Counted from the stretch's first letter, positions 1-7,414 are shown. The stretch: DNA of 27,569 bases from Candidatus Undinarchaeales archaeon (GCA_030753015.1 JASMDC010000045.1:1-27569); one strand, 5' to 3'. Made by a program: numbers and translations. Notes: a model not told the origin generated them from the letters alone.

Positions 1-198
1 CTGTTGCTGGTACTCGTCCTTGTTCCCCGGGAGAGCATCCTGCTGCTCTCTGTAGGTGACGCTTCGTTGCTCGTCCTTCCAGGCATCCCTGCGTTCCACA
101 AGAGCGTTGTTATAGAGTCGACGACAGGTCTCGAGTGTGGAGATCAGGACCGTTTCTTGAGTCTTGTTCGAATACAGACGATATTTGTAGCTACGCAT
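1..198 (-). CDS. tnpB: TnpB/OrfB-family protein, N-terminal fragment (runs off left edge)
   Basis: Read on the minus strand, 66 codons are open from an ATG at 198 to base 1. The translation begins MRSYKYRLYSNKTQE and continues with LETCRLYNNALVERRDAW, which is the characteristic N-terminus of IS200/IS605/IS1341-type TnpB proteins (RNA-guided nucleases related to Cas12). Known family members are about 350-450 residues, so most of the gene, including the RuvC catalytic residues and zinc finger, lies outside the window. An in-frame ATG at 222 would add eight residues (MVGDRERA); a TATTAAA-like box about 35 bases before it makes that start possible. Whether the element is intact or carries tnpA cannot be seen. 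The family call rests on recognition of the N-terminal motif. Confidence 0.8.
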   Translation of the reverse strand, partial: MRSYKYRLYSNKTQETVLISTLETCRRLYNNALVERRDAWKDEQRSVTYREQQDALPGNKDEYQQQ

Positions 199-384
199 TG
201 CTCTTTCCCTGTCCCCCACCATGTCTTTATTGGATGAAGTGGTATTGCAGTGTTTAATACAATAGGGGGCTGGTGTGCCGGTACTCGTCCGGAAAGTACC
301 TTCCGGGCCCGTCCCTACCAACTCGGAAGGGGATGTCCCGCCGAAACAAAAAAAGAGTTAAACCTGCAGCGCCTTGTTTCGTTC
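199..384. other. Non-coding region between tnpB and the first radical SAM gene, with overlapping inverted repeats
   Basis: No convincing gene. It would contain the left end of the TnpB element if the element starts here. Three overlapping stems can be drawn: 280-284 with 296-300 (GGTAC/GTACC), 289-294 with 301-306 (CCGGAA/TTCCGG), and 299-305 with 324-330 (CCTTCCG/CGGAAGG). They cannot all form together. IS200/IS605-type ends are known to carry hairpins, so these are candidates for an element end, but no boundary or target site can be proved. Bases 358-362 are the TATA-like box of the next gene. Confidence 0.4.
357..363 (+). promoter_or_regulatory. TATA-like box for the B12-radical SAM gene
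   Basis: GTTAAAC lies 25 bases (centre to start) before the ATG at 385, so transcription should start at about the ATG. This favours 385 over the longer reading that begins at a GTG at 250. Confidence 0.5.
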
Positions 385-1773
385 ATGGTGCGGTGGGCGC
401 TAGTGCACCCTCCCTATGGGGAGGTGTTCGGCCCTGTGTCGCGGACAGACCACAGTGAGATGCCCCTCGGGCTCGCGTACATCGCCGCCGTGCTACAGAC
501 TCAAGGGCACGAGGTCTACATCGTCGACGCCATGGGCCTCAATCTTTCCATGGACAATGTGCTCGCTCTCCTCGAGGCCCTAGGGCCTGACGTGGTCGGG
601 GCCACCTGTCCCACACCACTGGTCCCCTGGGTGCAAGCACTCTTCGACGAGGTGCGCCAACGGCTCCCTGACGCTCTCCGTGTGTGCGGCGGGCCCCATC
701 CCACAGCACGGCCCGAAGACCTCCTCCCCCACGTCCACGCCTGTGTGATCGGTGAGGCCGAGGACACGGTGATCGATGTTTCCCGCTGGGCAGAGGGCGA
801 ACTCCGACCCGCAAGCATCCCCGGGCTCTCCGTGCTCCGCGGTGGCCGTGCGGTGTCGACCGGCCCCCGTGCCCTGGTAGATCCATTGGACAGGCTCCCG
901 TTCCCTGCCCGCCACCTATTCCCTTGCGATGCCTACTCTTTCGACTATCCAGGCGAGGACGAGACCTATGCCTCGGTGATGACATCCCGAGGCTGTCCCC
1001 ACGGATGCACGTTCTGTGCCACGTCCCTTACATTCGGCCGCAGGGTCAGGTACCGCTCCACCGACTCGGTGATGGACGAGCTCCGCCACCTTTCTCGTGA
1101 GGGAGTGGGTTTCGTGTTCTTCTTCGATGACACGTTCACCCTCGACACCGCCCGGACACGAGCCCTGTGCCGTCGCATCCGCGACTCCGGTCTCGGTCTG
1201 CGCTGGGCATGCCTTGCCCGGGCCGACCGACTCGACAGCGATACCCTCTCTGTCATGCACGATGCAGGGTGCGTCGAGGTCCAGGTGGGCGTGGAATCGG
1301 GAGACCAGCGTGTGCTCGACACGATCGGAAAAGGAGTGAAAGTTGACCAGCTCCGTCATGCGTTCCGCAACCTCCGGGAGTCGGGCATCCGTTCCAAGGG
1401 CTTTTTCATCTACGGCCTTCCCGGAGAGACCCCCGAGTCCGCCAGGCGAACGACCGAGCTTGCGCTCGAGCTGGATCCGGACTACGCCTACTTCGGTGTG
1501 TTCGTCCCGTTCCCCGGAACGGCCAGCTTCTCCCAGTGCGCCGACAACCTTCTCTCCAGCGACTGGTCGGACTTCTGCTTCTTCAAGGAGCCCGTCGTCG
1601 TCATGGACGACATCTCTCCAGAGGAGGTGGAAGCGGCCCGTCGCGATGCAGTCCGCCGTTTCTACTTCCGTCCCGGCAAGTTGCTCGCACATATCCCCAC
1701 CTTTCTCGCAAGTCCCCGCCGCGCGCTCACTGCGGCCGAGGCGGCCGTGGCTTTGGGATGGCCGGGCAGGTAA
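385..1773 (+). CDS. B12-binding domain radical SAM protein (1 of 3)
   Basis: 462 residues. The N-terminal ~140 residues look like a cobalamin-binding Rossmann domain: HPPYG near the start, GLAYIAAVLQTQGHEV, and CGGPHPTARPEDLL, with no clear DxHxxG cobalt-ligating motif. The radical SAM domain carries SRGCPHGCTFC, giving cluster cysteines C204, C208 and C211, followed by FFFDDTFTLD, VGVESGDQ and GLPGETPE, all typical of this superfamily. The family (BchE-like, COG1032) includes methylases, cyclases and other radical enzymes acting on lipids, pigments and natural products; the substrate here is unknown. The start is chosen from the TATA-like box at 357-363, which predicts a leaderless mRNA, and because homology-like sequence begins at MVRWALVHPP. 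A GTG three bases downstream is an alternative start. Confidence 0.85.
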   Translation: MVRWALVHPPYGEVFGPVSRTDHSEMPLGLAYIAAVLQTQGHEVYIVDAMGLNLSMDNVLALLEALGPDVVGATCPTPLVPWVQALFDEVRQRLPDALRVCGGPHPTARPEDLLPHVHACVIGEAEDTVIDVSRWAEGELRPASIPGLSVLRGGRAVSTGPRALVDPLDRLPFPARHLFPCDAYSFDYPGEDETYASVMTSRGCPHGCTFCATSLTFGRRVRYRSTDSVMDELRHLSREGVGFVFFFDDTFTLDTARTRALCRRIRDSGLGLRWACLARADRLDSDTLSVMHDAGCVEVQVGVESGDQRVLDTIGKGVKVDQLRHAFRNLRESGIRSKGFFIYGLPGETPESARRTTELALELDPDYAYFGVFVPFPGTASFSQCADNLLSSDWSDFCFFKEPVVVMDDISPEEVEAARRDAVRRFYFRPGKLLAHIPTFLASPRRALTAAEAAVALGWPGR

Positions 1774-1776
1774 GTG

Positions 1777-1796
1777 TTACTACTACCCCGTGGTAA
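1777..1796. promoter_or_regulatory. Inverted-repeat operator, copy A
   Basis: TTACTAC (1777-1783), six-base spacer, GTGGTAA (1790-1796): seven-base arms with one mismatch. It lies directly upstream of the TATA box of the gene at 1832. Nearly the same element occurs at 2847-2865 in front of the winged-helix protein gene, and I find it nowhere else in the window. Probable binding site for that protein (inference). Confidence 0.6.
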
Positions 1797-1797
1797 A

Positions 1798-1828
1798 CTA
1801 TATAAAGGATGATAACAATAGTTATCAT
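1798..1828 (+). promoter_or_regulatory. TATA box plus perfect palindrome at the transcription start
   Basis: CTATATAAAG (1798-1807) is a strong TATA box, centred about 29 bases before the GTG at 1832. Between the box and the start is a perfect inverted repeat, ATGATAAC (1809-1816), AATA, GTTATCAT (1821-1828). A protein bound there would block initiation, so it is a likely second operator. Confidence 0.6.
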
Positions 1829-1831
1829 TAG

Positions 1832-2539
1832 GTGCGAAACGTGGTATTTGAGAGGATCCCTGTGGCGTACGGTGCTGTCAAGGATAAGATCGTCGATCAT
1901 TACCAGAAGCACGACGATCTCTACAATTCCATCGGTACGGTCGGAGTCGGCATCAGTGCCTTCTTGGGTGCACGGTACGGCCTCCAGGCTTCCGGGTGCG
2001 AGGAGTATCTCGCAACGCACATGCCCGTGTTCCAGAACTACGCTAACGCCATCGCCCACGGCACTACCTCGTTCATCGCGGCCGCCGGTGCCAAGGTCCC
2101 CGCCAAGATGGGGATGCGATACCTGACAAAGACGTTCAAGAAGGGCCAAGGCAAGCACGAAATAGCAGAGGAGTTCGGCCTCGAGGGGAGCCGTGAGCTG
2201 GCCCACGAGACCGTGGACGCTCTCTTCAGCGAGGCGGCGCAGACCGGGCTCGCCCACTACGCCATCGGAACCCCCGTGAGCATCACTGACGCCAAGGAGC
2301 TCTACAACGGGGTCAAGTCCGAGGTCAAAGGGTACCGGGAGCGCAAGGCAAACAGGCAGAAGGACGATTACTCAGCACCCACACCACCCGCCGAGTCCCT
2401 GGACAACATGCTCGACGAGATGGCGGTGGAAGCGGGCTCCGGGACCTCTGGCGGTCCCACCGGCTACCGCATCGAGAAGGCCGGCGACTACGTCGACCGG
2501 CTCCGCGAAGGCATGGAAGAGCGCGGCTTCCCCTTCTGA
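1832..2539 (+). CDS. Unknown protein, 235 aa, under dual-operator promoter
   Basis: I do not recognise a family. The protein starts MRNVVFERIPVAYGAVKDKI. A glycine-rich weakly hydrophobic segment (IGTVGVGISAFLGARYG, about residues 33-49) and a second one (HGTTSFIAAAGAKVPAKMG, about 74-92) could contact membrane. Helical sequence with many acidic and basic residues follows (GKHEIAEEFGLEGSRELAHE), and a hydrophilic proline/serine/glycine-rich region leads to the C-terminus. The GTG start at 1832 sits 29 bases from a strong TATA box, implying a leaderless mRNA; a GTG at 1841 is an alternative. Two palindromes flank the TATA box, one shared with the winged-helix gene at 2902, so the two genes are probably co-regulated. 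It ends just before the tandem-repeat region. Function unknown. Confidence 0.7.
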   Translation: MRNVVFERIPVAYGAVKDKIVDHYQKHDDLYNSIGTVGVGISAFLGARYGLQASGCEEYLATHMPVFQNYANAIAHGTTSFIAAAGAKVPAKMGMRYLTKTFKKGQGKHEIAEEFGLEGSRELAHETVDALFSEAAQTGLAHYAIGTPVSITDAKELYNGVKSEVKGYRERKANRQKDDYSAPTPPAESLDNMLDEMAVEAGSGTSGGPTGYRIEKAGDYVDRLREGMEERGFPF

Positions 2540-2570
2540 GTTACACTCCTAGATTCTTTAACGCCTCTTG

Positions 2571-2812
2571 TGGCACGCTATAGTGCGACATATAGGATCA
2601 TTTCTCGGATACGATGGGGCGACCGTGATGTTTTCCAGCATCCCTGTTGCCCCCTGCGTCGCTTAGATGGAACGCTATGGTGCGACACATAGGATTATTT
2701 CCCGGACACGATGGGACGACCGTGAGGTTGTCCGGCGTCCCTGCTGCTCCCAGCGCCGCTTATGGCACGCCATAGTGCGACACATAGAATACTTCCCTGG
2801 ACACGGCGGGGG
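2571..2812. repeat. Imperfect tandem repeats of 95-97 bp (two full units and one half unit)
   Basis: Units start at 2571, 2668 and 2763; the third stops matching near 2812. Units 1 and 2 are visibly similar along their whole length. Each starts with a short hairpin whose eight-base loop GTGCGACA is identical in all three copies. The stem is CTATA/TATAG in unit 1 and CTATG/CATAG in unit 2, a paired change that keeps base pairing; in unit 3 two pairs are broken. A second block (CGATGGG-GACCGTGA) and the unit ends (CG-CGCTT) are also conserved. No open reading frame explains them. They fill the 362-base gap between the unknown gene and the winged-helix gene. Confidence 0.75.
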
Positions 2813-2846
2813 CAATCGAAACAGTGATTAAGGTGTATTATAATAA

Positions 2847-2865
2847 TTACTACTCCCGGTAGTAA
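2847..2865. promoter_or_regulatory. Inverted-repeat operator, copy B
   Basis: TTACTAC (2847-2853), five-base spacer TCCCG, GTAGTAA (2859-2865): perfect seven-base arms. It lies just upstream of the TATA-like box (CATATAA, 2872-2878) of the winged-helix gene, matching the placement of copy A at 1777-1796. This suggests autoregulation by the winged-helix protein. Confidence 0.65.
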
Positions 2866-2871
2866 AGAGAG

Positions 2872-2878
2872 CATATAA
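2872..2878 (+). promoter_or_regulatory. TATA box of the winged-helix gene
   Basis: CATATAA centred 27 bases before the ATG at 2902; supports that start and a leaderless transcript. Confidence 0.5.
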
Positions 2879-2901
2879 CCGATAAAATACTACTATATAC
2901 A

Positions 2902-3576
2902 ATGTGGCAGGAGCGGGTTCCTCGCGAGGGCGTGGTCCGTTTTCTCAGAAACCACGGCCCGACCAGTACTGCGGACCTCGCCGCTCATTTCAACTGCTCC
3001 AAGCGCACCATATTCCGCAAGCTCGAGAGTAGCGGTCACCTTTCCTGCTATAATACCAACAGCACCATGCTCGGATTGCCCGAGACCATGGACTTCGACG
3101 AGGATGGGCTCTGGAATTGCCAGGGTGTCCGTTTCTCCCGGTGGGGGACCGTCGCGGCGACCATCCCCGAGCTCGTCGCGGCCAGCTCTGGTGGTCTCAC
3201 CCTCACCGAGCTCAGACGAACGCTCCATATCATAGTCCACGCCCATATCACCACCTGCGTGAAGGAGGCAGCTATCGTAACGGCCGGACGTCGTGGTAGG
3301 TCCGTGTACTGCAGCACCGATCCCGTCCGGCGTCGACAGCAACTGGCGAACCGTGGCCGGTTGTCCTGGGACCGTCGAATACCGGCCCGCGCTCCGTCCC
3401 CGAGGACCCTCGTCCGTGTGCTCCTGTCCGTCCTCGAGCATCACGATCTCTCTCGTGGAGTGCTGTTGGCCGCCTTGGCCTCGATACGTACAGCCGAGAA
3501 CGAGGCGACGGTGCGCTGGATCCTGGATGTGTGCAGAAGAAGTGGTAAAGGACACGGTAGGGCGATAGCTTTATGA
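2902..3576 (+). CDS. Winged-helix DNA-binding protein, probable local regulator
   Basis: 224 residues. Residues ~8-50 form a clear helix-turn-helix: VVRFLRNHGPTSTADLAAHF, then NCSKRTIFRKLESSGHL, the DeoR/MarR-like pattern in which the recognition helix is followed by a short wing. The middle region (GLWNCQGVRFSRWGTVAATI, then SSGGLTLTELRRTL) may form a second winged helix. I recall related helix-turn-helix proteins near mobile elements in bacteria, but cannot confirm that here. The C-terminal ~80 residues are arginine-rich and unassigned. The start is fixed by the TATA box at 2872-2878. The operator at 2847-2865 overlaps the upstream edge of the promoter and is shared with the gene at 1832, so the simplest reading is a repressor controlling itself and that gene. 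Direct target binding is inference. Confidence 0.75.
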   Translation: MWQERVPREGVVRFLRNHGPTSTADLAAHFNCSKRTIFRKLESSGHLSCYNTNSTMLGLPETMDFDEDGLWNCQGVRFSRWGTVAATIPELVAASSGGLTLTELRRTLHIIVHAHITTCVKEAAIVTAGRRGRSVYCSTDPVRRRQQLANRGRLSWDRRIPARAPSPRTLVRVLLSVLEHHDLSRGVLLAALASIRTAENEATVRWILDVCRRSGKGHGRAIAL

Positions 3577-3599
3577 ACGGGCTCCCGCTGGCCAAAAGC

Positions 3600-3607
3600 T
3601 ATTTAAA
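3600..3607 (+). promoter_or_regulatory. TATA box deciding the carbamoyltransferase start
   Basis: TATTTAAA ends only five bases before the ATG at 3613, too close for that codon to be transcribed, but is centred about 27 bases before the ATG at 3631. The second ATG is therefore the likely start. Confidence 0.6.
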
Positions 3608-3630
3608 AAACCATGCAGCGCTCAGAACCG

Positions 3631-5322
3631 ATGGCGGTGCTCGGGCTATGTGACGGCCACGATTCCGGTGCCGCTGTGTTCATCGACGGCAAGGTCGCTG
3701 CAGCGTGTAACGAGGAGCGCCTCACACGCGAGAAGTTCCAGACGGGGTTCCCGCGCAACTCCATCCTCGAGTGCCTCCGAACGGCAGATCTCGCTCCCGG
3801 GGACGTCCGTCATGCGATCCTTGCATCGCACATGACCCCGTCGCTCCCCCTCCGTCTATCTCAACGTACCTATAAGGCACAGCGGAAGGACCTGTCCGCC
3901 TTTGGACTAACCATGGACCTCTACCGCAGCTACCAAGTGCTCTCAACGAAGCTGCCGGGCATACGCTCCATCGAGAGTACCGGTGCCGCGGCCGTGGTGC
4001 GCCGCAGGCTCGCGGGGCTCGACATCCAAGCCCCCTTGGACATGGTCGACCACCACGCGGCCCATGCCGCGGCCGCCTACCACACCGCCGGTCTGGACGA
4101 GGTCCTGGTCATCACCATGGACCACATGGGCGACGGTCTCTCGGCCAGCGTGTCCGTCGGGTCCGGGGGTCATCTCGAGCGCATCCACACCGCCGATGCC
4201 GGCCACGGTGTCGGAGGCTACTACTCCGAGTTCACCGAGCTCTTGAAGTTCCGGCCCGGACGGCACGAGGGCAAGGTCGTCGGACTGGCGGCAAAGGGCA
4301 ATCCCGCCACGGTCCTGAGCGAGATGCGCGAGGTGCTCACCTACAGCGACGGCCAGTTCAACGTGATCAACAACCTCAAGCGTTCCCGCCCCGGCCTGTT
4401 CGAGCTGTTCCAGAGGACGGACCGGGCAGACGTGGCGGCCGCCGTGCAGACGGTGCTCGAGGAGTGCGTGTGCGCCTTCGTCTCCGACTGGGCACGACGA
4501 CGTAACCTGCCGCACCTCGCCCTTGCGGGCGGGCTCTTCGCCAACGTCAAGCTCAACCAGCGGCTCCACGAGCTCGACTGTGTCGAATCAGTGTACGTCC
4601 ACCCGCACATGGGCGACGGAGGGCTGGGTTTCGGTGCCGCGGCATCGTTCGCCTGCAAGGACACGGCCCCCACGACCATGACGTCGGCGTACCTCGGGCC
4701 CAGGTACGGGGAGGAGGAGATGGAGCAAGCGCTCAAGGAGGCCAAGCTCGAATACAAGCGGGAGCGGGACATCGATCGGATGGTGGGGCTCCTGCTGGCC
4801 GACGAACGGGTCGTCGCCCGGTACACGGGACGGATGGAGTACGGGCCCCGCGCTCTTGGGAACCGCAGCATCCTCTACTCGGCGAGCGACATCTCAGTGA
4901 ACGACTGGCTAAATGAAAAGCTCAAGCGCAGCGAGTTCATGCCGTTCGCCCCCTCGACCCTGGTGGAGGAGGCGCACAAGTGCTATGAAGGCATGAAGGG
5001 TGCCGAGGACGCCGCCCGGTTCATGACCATCACATTCAACTGCACCGAGTGGATGAGAGAGACCTGCCCTGGCGTGGTCCACGTGGACGGGACGGCCCGT
5101 CCCCAGCTCGTCCATTCTGACGTATCGCCATCCTACCACCGCGTGATCAGCACCTATTTCAAGGCCACGGGCGTCCCAACGATCCTCAACACATCGTTCA
5201 ACATGCACGAGGAGCCCATCGTGGCGACACCGGAGGACGCCGTGCGCGGGTTCGTGCGCGCGGGGCTCGACAATCTCGCCCTGGGACCGTTCCTCGCACG
5301 GGGGGTCGAGCGAGATGGCTGA
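3631..5322 (+). CDS. Carbamoyltransferase of the NodU/CmcH/TobZ family
   Basis: 563 residues, the usual length. The N-terminal Kae1-like domain starts GLCDGHDSGAAVF and has the metal-binding DHHAAHAAAAY (H141, H142, H145), then ITMDHMGDG, GLAAKGNP and LALAGGLFANVKLNQRL. The C-terminal domain has RMEYGPRALGNRSIL, MPFAPS and PTILNTSFNMHEEPI. Known members transfer a carbamoyl group from carbamoyl phosphate, via carbamoyl-adenylate, to a hydroxyl on antibiotics, Nod factors or surface sugars. All key motifs are present, so it should be active; the acceptor is unknown. Its last codons overlap the start of the next gene by eight bases (ATGGCTGA), so the two are translationally coupled and probably act on the same product. 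An ATG at 3613 is excluded by the TATA position. Confidence 0.93.
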   Translation: MAVLGLCDGHDSGAAVFIDGKVAAACNEERLTREKFQTGFPRNSILECLRTADLAPGDVRHAILASHMTPSLPLRLSQRTYKAQRKDLSAFGLTMDLYRSYQVLSTKLPGIRSIESTGAAAVVRRRLAGLDIQAPLDMVDHHAAHAAAAYHTAGLDEVLVITMDHMGDGLSASVSVGSGGHLERIHTADAGHGVGGYYSEFTELLKFRPGRHEGKVVGLAAKGNPATVLSEMREVLTYSDGQFNVINNLKRSRPGLFELFQRTDRADVAAAVQTVLEECVCAFVSDWARRRNLPHLALAGGLFANVKLNQRLHELDCVESVYVHPHMGDGGLGFGAAASFACKDTAPTTMTSAYLGPRYGEEEMEQALKEAKLEYKRERDIDRMVGLLLADERVVARYTGRMEYGPRALGNRSILYSASDISVNDWLNEKLKRSEFMPFAPSTLVEEAHKCYEGMKGAEDAARFMTITFNCTEWMRETCPGVVHVDGTARPQLVHSDVSPSYHRVISTYFKATGVPTILNTSFNMHEEPIVATPEDAVRGFVRAGLDNLALGPFLARGVERDG

Positions 5323-6766
5323 CGTCATCCTAGTCCAGCCAAAGGCCGGCGGGTATTCAGAGACCGTCCAGCGTCCCATGCTACCGCTCGCCCTCCTGGC
5401 CGCTGCACGCCGGATCGTGGGAACCCGGTCGGTACGCATCATCGATATGCGGGTGGACGACAACTGGCGTGGGCGTCTGGAGACCATCCTTTCCACCGAG
5501 CCCGTGTGCGTGGGCATCACGTCCATCACCGGGAGCCAGCTCAGGTCGGCCGTGAAGGCGGCCAGCTTGGTGCGTGAGCAGGGTGACGTGCCCATCGTGT
5601 GGGGTGGCGTGCACGCAAGCCTACTGCCCGACCAGACGCTCGCCAGCGGGCTTGCCGATGTTGTCGTTATCGGGGACGGGGATGAGACGTTCCCCCGGCT
5701 CGTCGACGCCCTTGCAGAAGGGCGTGACCTGAGCAGGATCGACGGTATCGCGTTCAGGAAGGGCAAGCGCACCGTGCACACCAAACCTGCACCCTTCGTG
5801 GACCTGGACGAACAGCCCGACCTCCCGTACAACCTGGTCGATATCGAGGAGTACGTTCAGATGTACGACGGCAGGCGCACACTGGTGGTCCAGACGTCAC
5901 GCGGATGCCCCCACTCGTGCAGGTTCTGCGTGAATCCCTGCTACAACAGCTCCAAGTGGCGGGGCCAGAGCGCTGACCGGGTTCAGGATGTGTTCGCTTC
6001 GATGCGCGAACGTTTTGGTGTCGAGAACCTGTGGCTAGCGGACGATAACTTTTTCGTCGACATGTCACGAGCTCGCGCAATCGCACGGGGGCTGGTGGAG
6101 TCGGGCTCGGAGCTCACCTGGGAGGTCCCGGGCACGCATGCCACCTCTGTGCTGGCCATGCGCGAGGGCACCCTTGGCCTGATGCAGAACGCCGGATGCC
6201 GTCGCATGTACATCGGGGTGGAGTCCGGCTCGGACCGCGTGCTAAAAGCCATCGGCAAGACCATCACCGTCGACAAGGTGCTGAAGGCCAACAAGCTTTT
6301 AGCCGACACGGAGATCATCCCCACCTACAACTTCATCCTCGGGTTCCCCGGAGAGACCGGCGAGGAGGTCCAGGCCACCATCGATCTTGTGTTCCGCCTC
6401 CTTGACGAGAATCCCCAGGCCGAGGTGGCACCGCTGTACTGCTTCACCCCCTACCCCGGCACCGTCCTCTACGACGAGGCTGTGGAGGCCGGGTTCGAGC
6501 CACCCGGCGACCTCGATGGATGGGCCGACTTCGAGTGGAGCAGGCTCAACGTCCCGTGGCTCGACGAGGAGCAGCGCAGACGGCTTGAATCACTGTACTT
6601 CTACTCGCTCTTCCTTGACCGGAAGTACCGCCATGACCTGGACTCGCCCCAGCTGCAGGCGCTAGCGCGAATCTACTCGCCCGTCGCCCGGGCACGTGTG
6701 CGGAACATGTTCCTGGACGCGCCGCTCGAGCTGAAGCTGAAGCGGTGGCTGCTCGGCGGGCCGTGA
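5315..6766 (+). CDS. B12-binding domain radical SAM protein (2 of 3), coupled to the carbamoyltransferase
   Basis: 483 residues. The N-terminal cobalamin-binding-type domain (MADVILVQPKAGGYSE, then VGITSITGSQ and VWGGVHASLLPDQTL, VIGDGDETF) is followed by a radical SAM domain with SRGCPHSCRFC, giving C198, C202 and C205, and by WLADDNFF, IGVESGSDR and LGFPGETGE. It is a close structural match to the protein at 16095-17573 (same order of motifs, VLVQP start, VWGG-H and V-GDG-t/e), so the two look like paralogues. The eight-base overlap with the carbamoyltransferase means it is made from the same message. Family members carry out methylations, cyclisations and other radical reactions on lipids or natural products; no DxHxxG motif is visible. 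The substrate is unknown, though shared with the carbamoyltransferase is a reasonable guess. Confidence 0.9.
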   Translation: MADVILVQPKAGGYSETVQRPMLPLALLAAARRIVGTRSVRIIDMRVDDNWRGRLETILSTEPVCVGITSITGSQLRSAVKAASLVREQGDVPIVWGGVHASLLPDQTLASGLADVVVIGDGDETFPRLVDALAEGRDLSRIDGIAFRKGKRTVHTKPAPFVDLDEQPDLPYNLVDIEEYVQMYDGRRTLVVQTSRGCPHSCRFCVNPCYNSSKWRGQSADRVQDVFASMRERFGVENLWLADDNFFVDMSRARAIARGLVESGSELTWEVPGTHATSVLAMREGTLGLMQNAGCRRMYIGVESGSDRVLKAIGKTITVDKVLKANKLLADTEIIPTYNFILGFPGETGEEVQATIDLVFRLLDENPQAEVAPLYCFTPYPGTVLYDEAVEAGFEPPGDLDGWADFEWSRLNVPWLDEEQRRRLESLYFYSLFLDRKYRHDLDSPQLQALARIYSPVARARVRNMFLDAPLELKLKRWLLGGP

Positions 6767-6814
6767 GGTCAGAGATTTAATACATCGCCGCCGGTGCGGT
6801 AAGGAGGCTCTGCC

Positions 6815-7372
6815 ATGTCACGTGCTCCTCTCACCGCACTCATCATCGTCATCCTGCTGGCGGCTCCCGCCCTCGGTGCCATGGCGGCCCTGCCCGATGA
6901 GGTCATCACGTCTCAGACCGAGCTCATCGTGGTGGGCGATGTCGTCTCGGTCACGAAGCTCGGGGAGGATACGGGGCGCGAGCACTACATCGCCGTGCTG
7001 GGCGTCGACGAGGTGGAGAAGGGGGAGGTGCCTGATGACCTGCGAGTGCGGTTCTTCATACCGATAGGCGACGAACTCCCGCCGGGCACGCTCTCCGACG
7101 CGATATACGGTGTGGGGGACCGGATCAGGGCCCATCTACAGAAGGACAATCGGGCGGATGCCTTCCACGATCCCTCGACCTACGTGACCGTGGAGCACTT
7201 CCAGGGATTGCATGTGCTCCAGCGGGCCACTCCGCGTCCTGTTCCTTCGTTGGTGACGGGCACGGCCTCACCGGGACCTGGCGGAAAAGGGGCGGACCCG
7301 TCTGTGGGCTTGCTCATCGGGGTGCTCCTACTCGGAGTGGTCCTGGGCGTGCTCAGGGCGAGGATGCGCTAG
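6815..7372 (+). CDS. Small exported protein with C-terminal membrane anchor, unknown function
   Basis: 185 residues. An N-terminal signal segment (LTALIIVILLAAPALGAMA) is followed by a ~110-residue soluble domain of alternating hydrophobic strands (TELIVVGDVVSVTKL, HYIAVLGVDEVEKG, LRVRFFIPIGD, VGDRIRAHLQK). A Pro/Gly/Ser/Thr linker and a C-terminal hydrophobic segment with basic end (LLIGVLLLGVVLGVLRARMR) complete it. That last arrangement resembles archaeosortase-type C-terminal anchors, with PGPGG before the hydrophobic stretch, but the exact motif is not present. The start has a strong Shine-Dalgarno AAGGAGG at 6801-6807, seven bases before the ATG, and a TATA-like TTTAATA at 6776-6782, so this gene has its own promoter with a short leader. 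The domain resembles a small beta barrel; I do not recognise the family. Confidence 0.8.
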   Translation: MSRAPLTALIIVILLAAPALGAMAALPDEVITSQTELIVVGDVVSVTKLGEDTGREHYIAVLGVDEVEKGEVPDDLRVRFFIPIGDELPPGTLSDAIYGVGDRIRAHLQKDNRADAFHDPSTYVTVEHFQGLHVLQRATPRPVPSLVTGTASPGPGGKGADPSVGLLIGVLLLGVVLGVLRARMR

Positions 7373-7414
7373 GACTGGGGACCGACAGCGGCCTCCTGCA
7401 CCATGACGAGCGGT

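Noticed and set aside
4-237. Plus-strand ORF of 77 codons at the left edge
   Set aside because: It is antisense to the TnpB N-terminus, which is recognised on the minus strand.
250-384. Longer N-terminal reading of the first radical SAM protein
   Set aside because: The TATA box at 357-363 and the start of family-like sequence favour 385; the extra residues have no support.
2571-2812. CRISPR array
   Set aside because: Units of 95-97 bases with variation throughout and no unique spacers between short identical repeats.
2893-3595. Several minus-strand ORFs opposite the winged-helix gene
   Set aside because: They have no motifs and are shadows of the GC-rich coding frame.
3943-4569. 208-codon minus-strand ORF inside the carbamoyltransferase
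   Set aside because: Opposite a gene with all family motifs; the low-complexity translation is a shadow.
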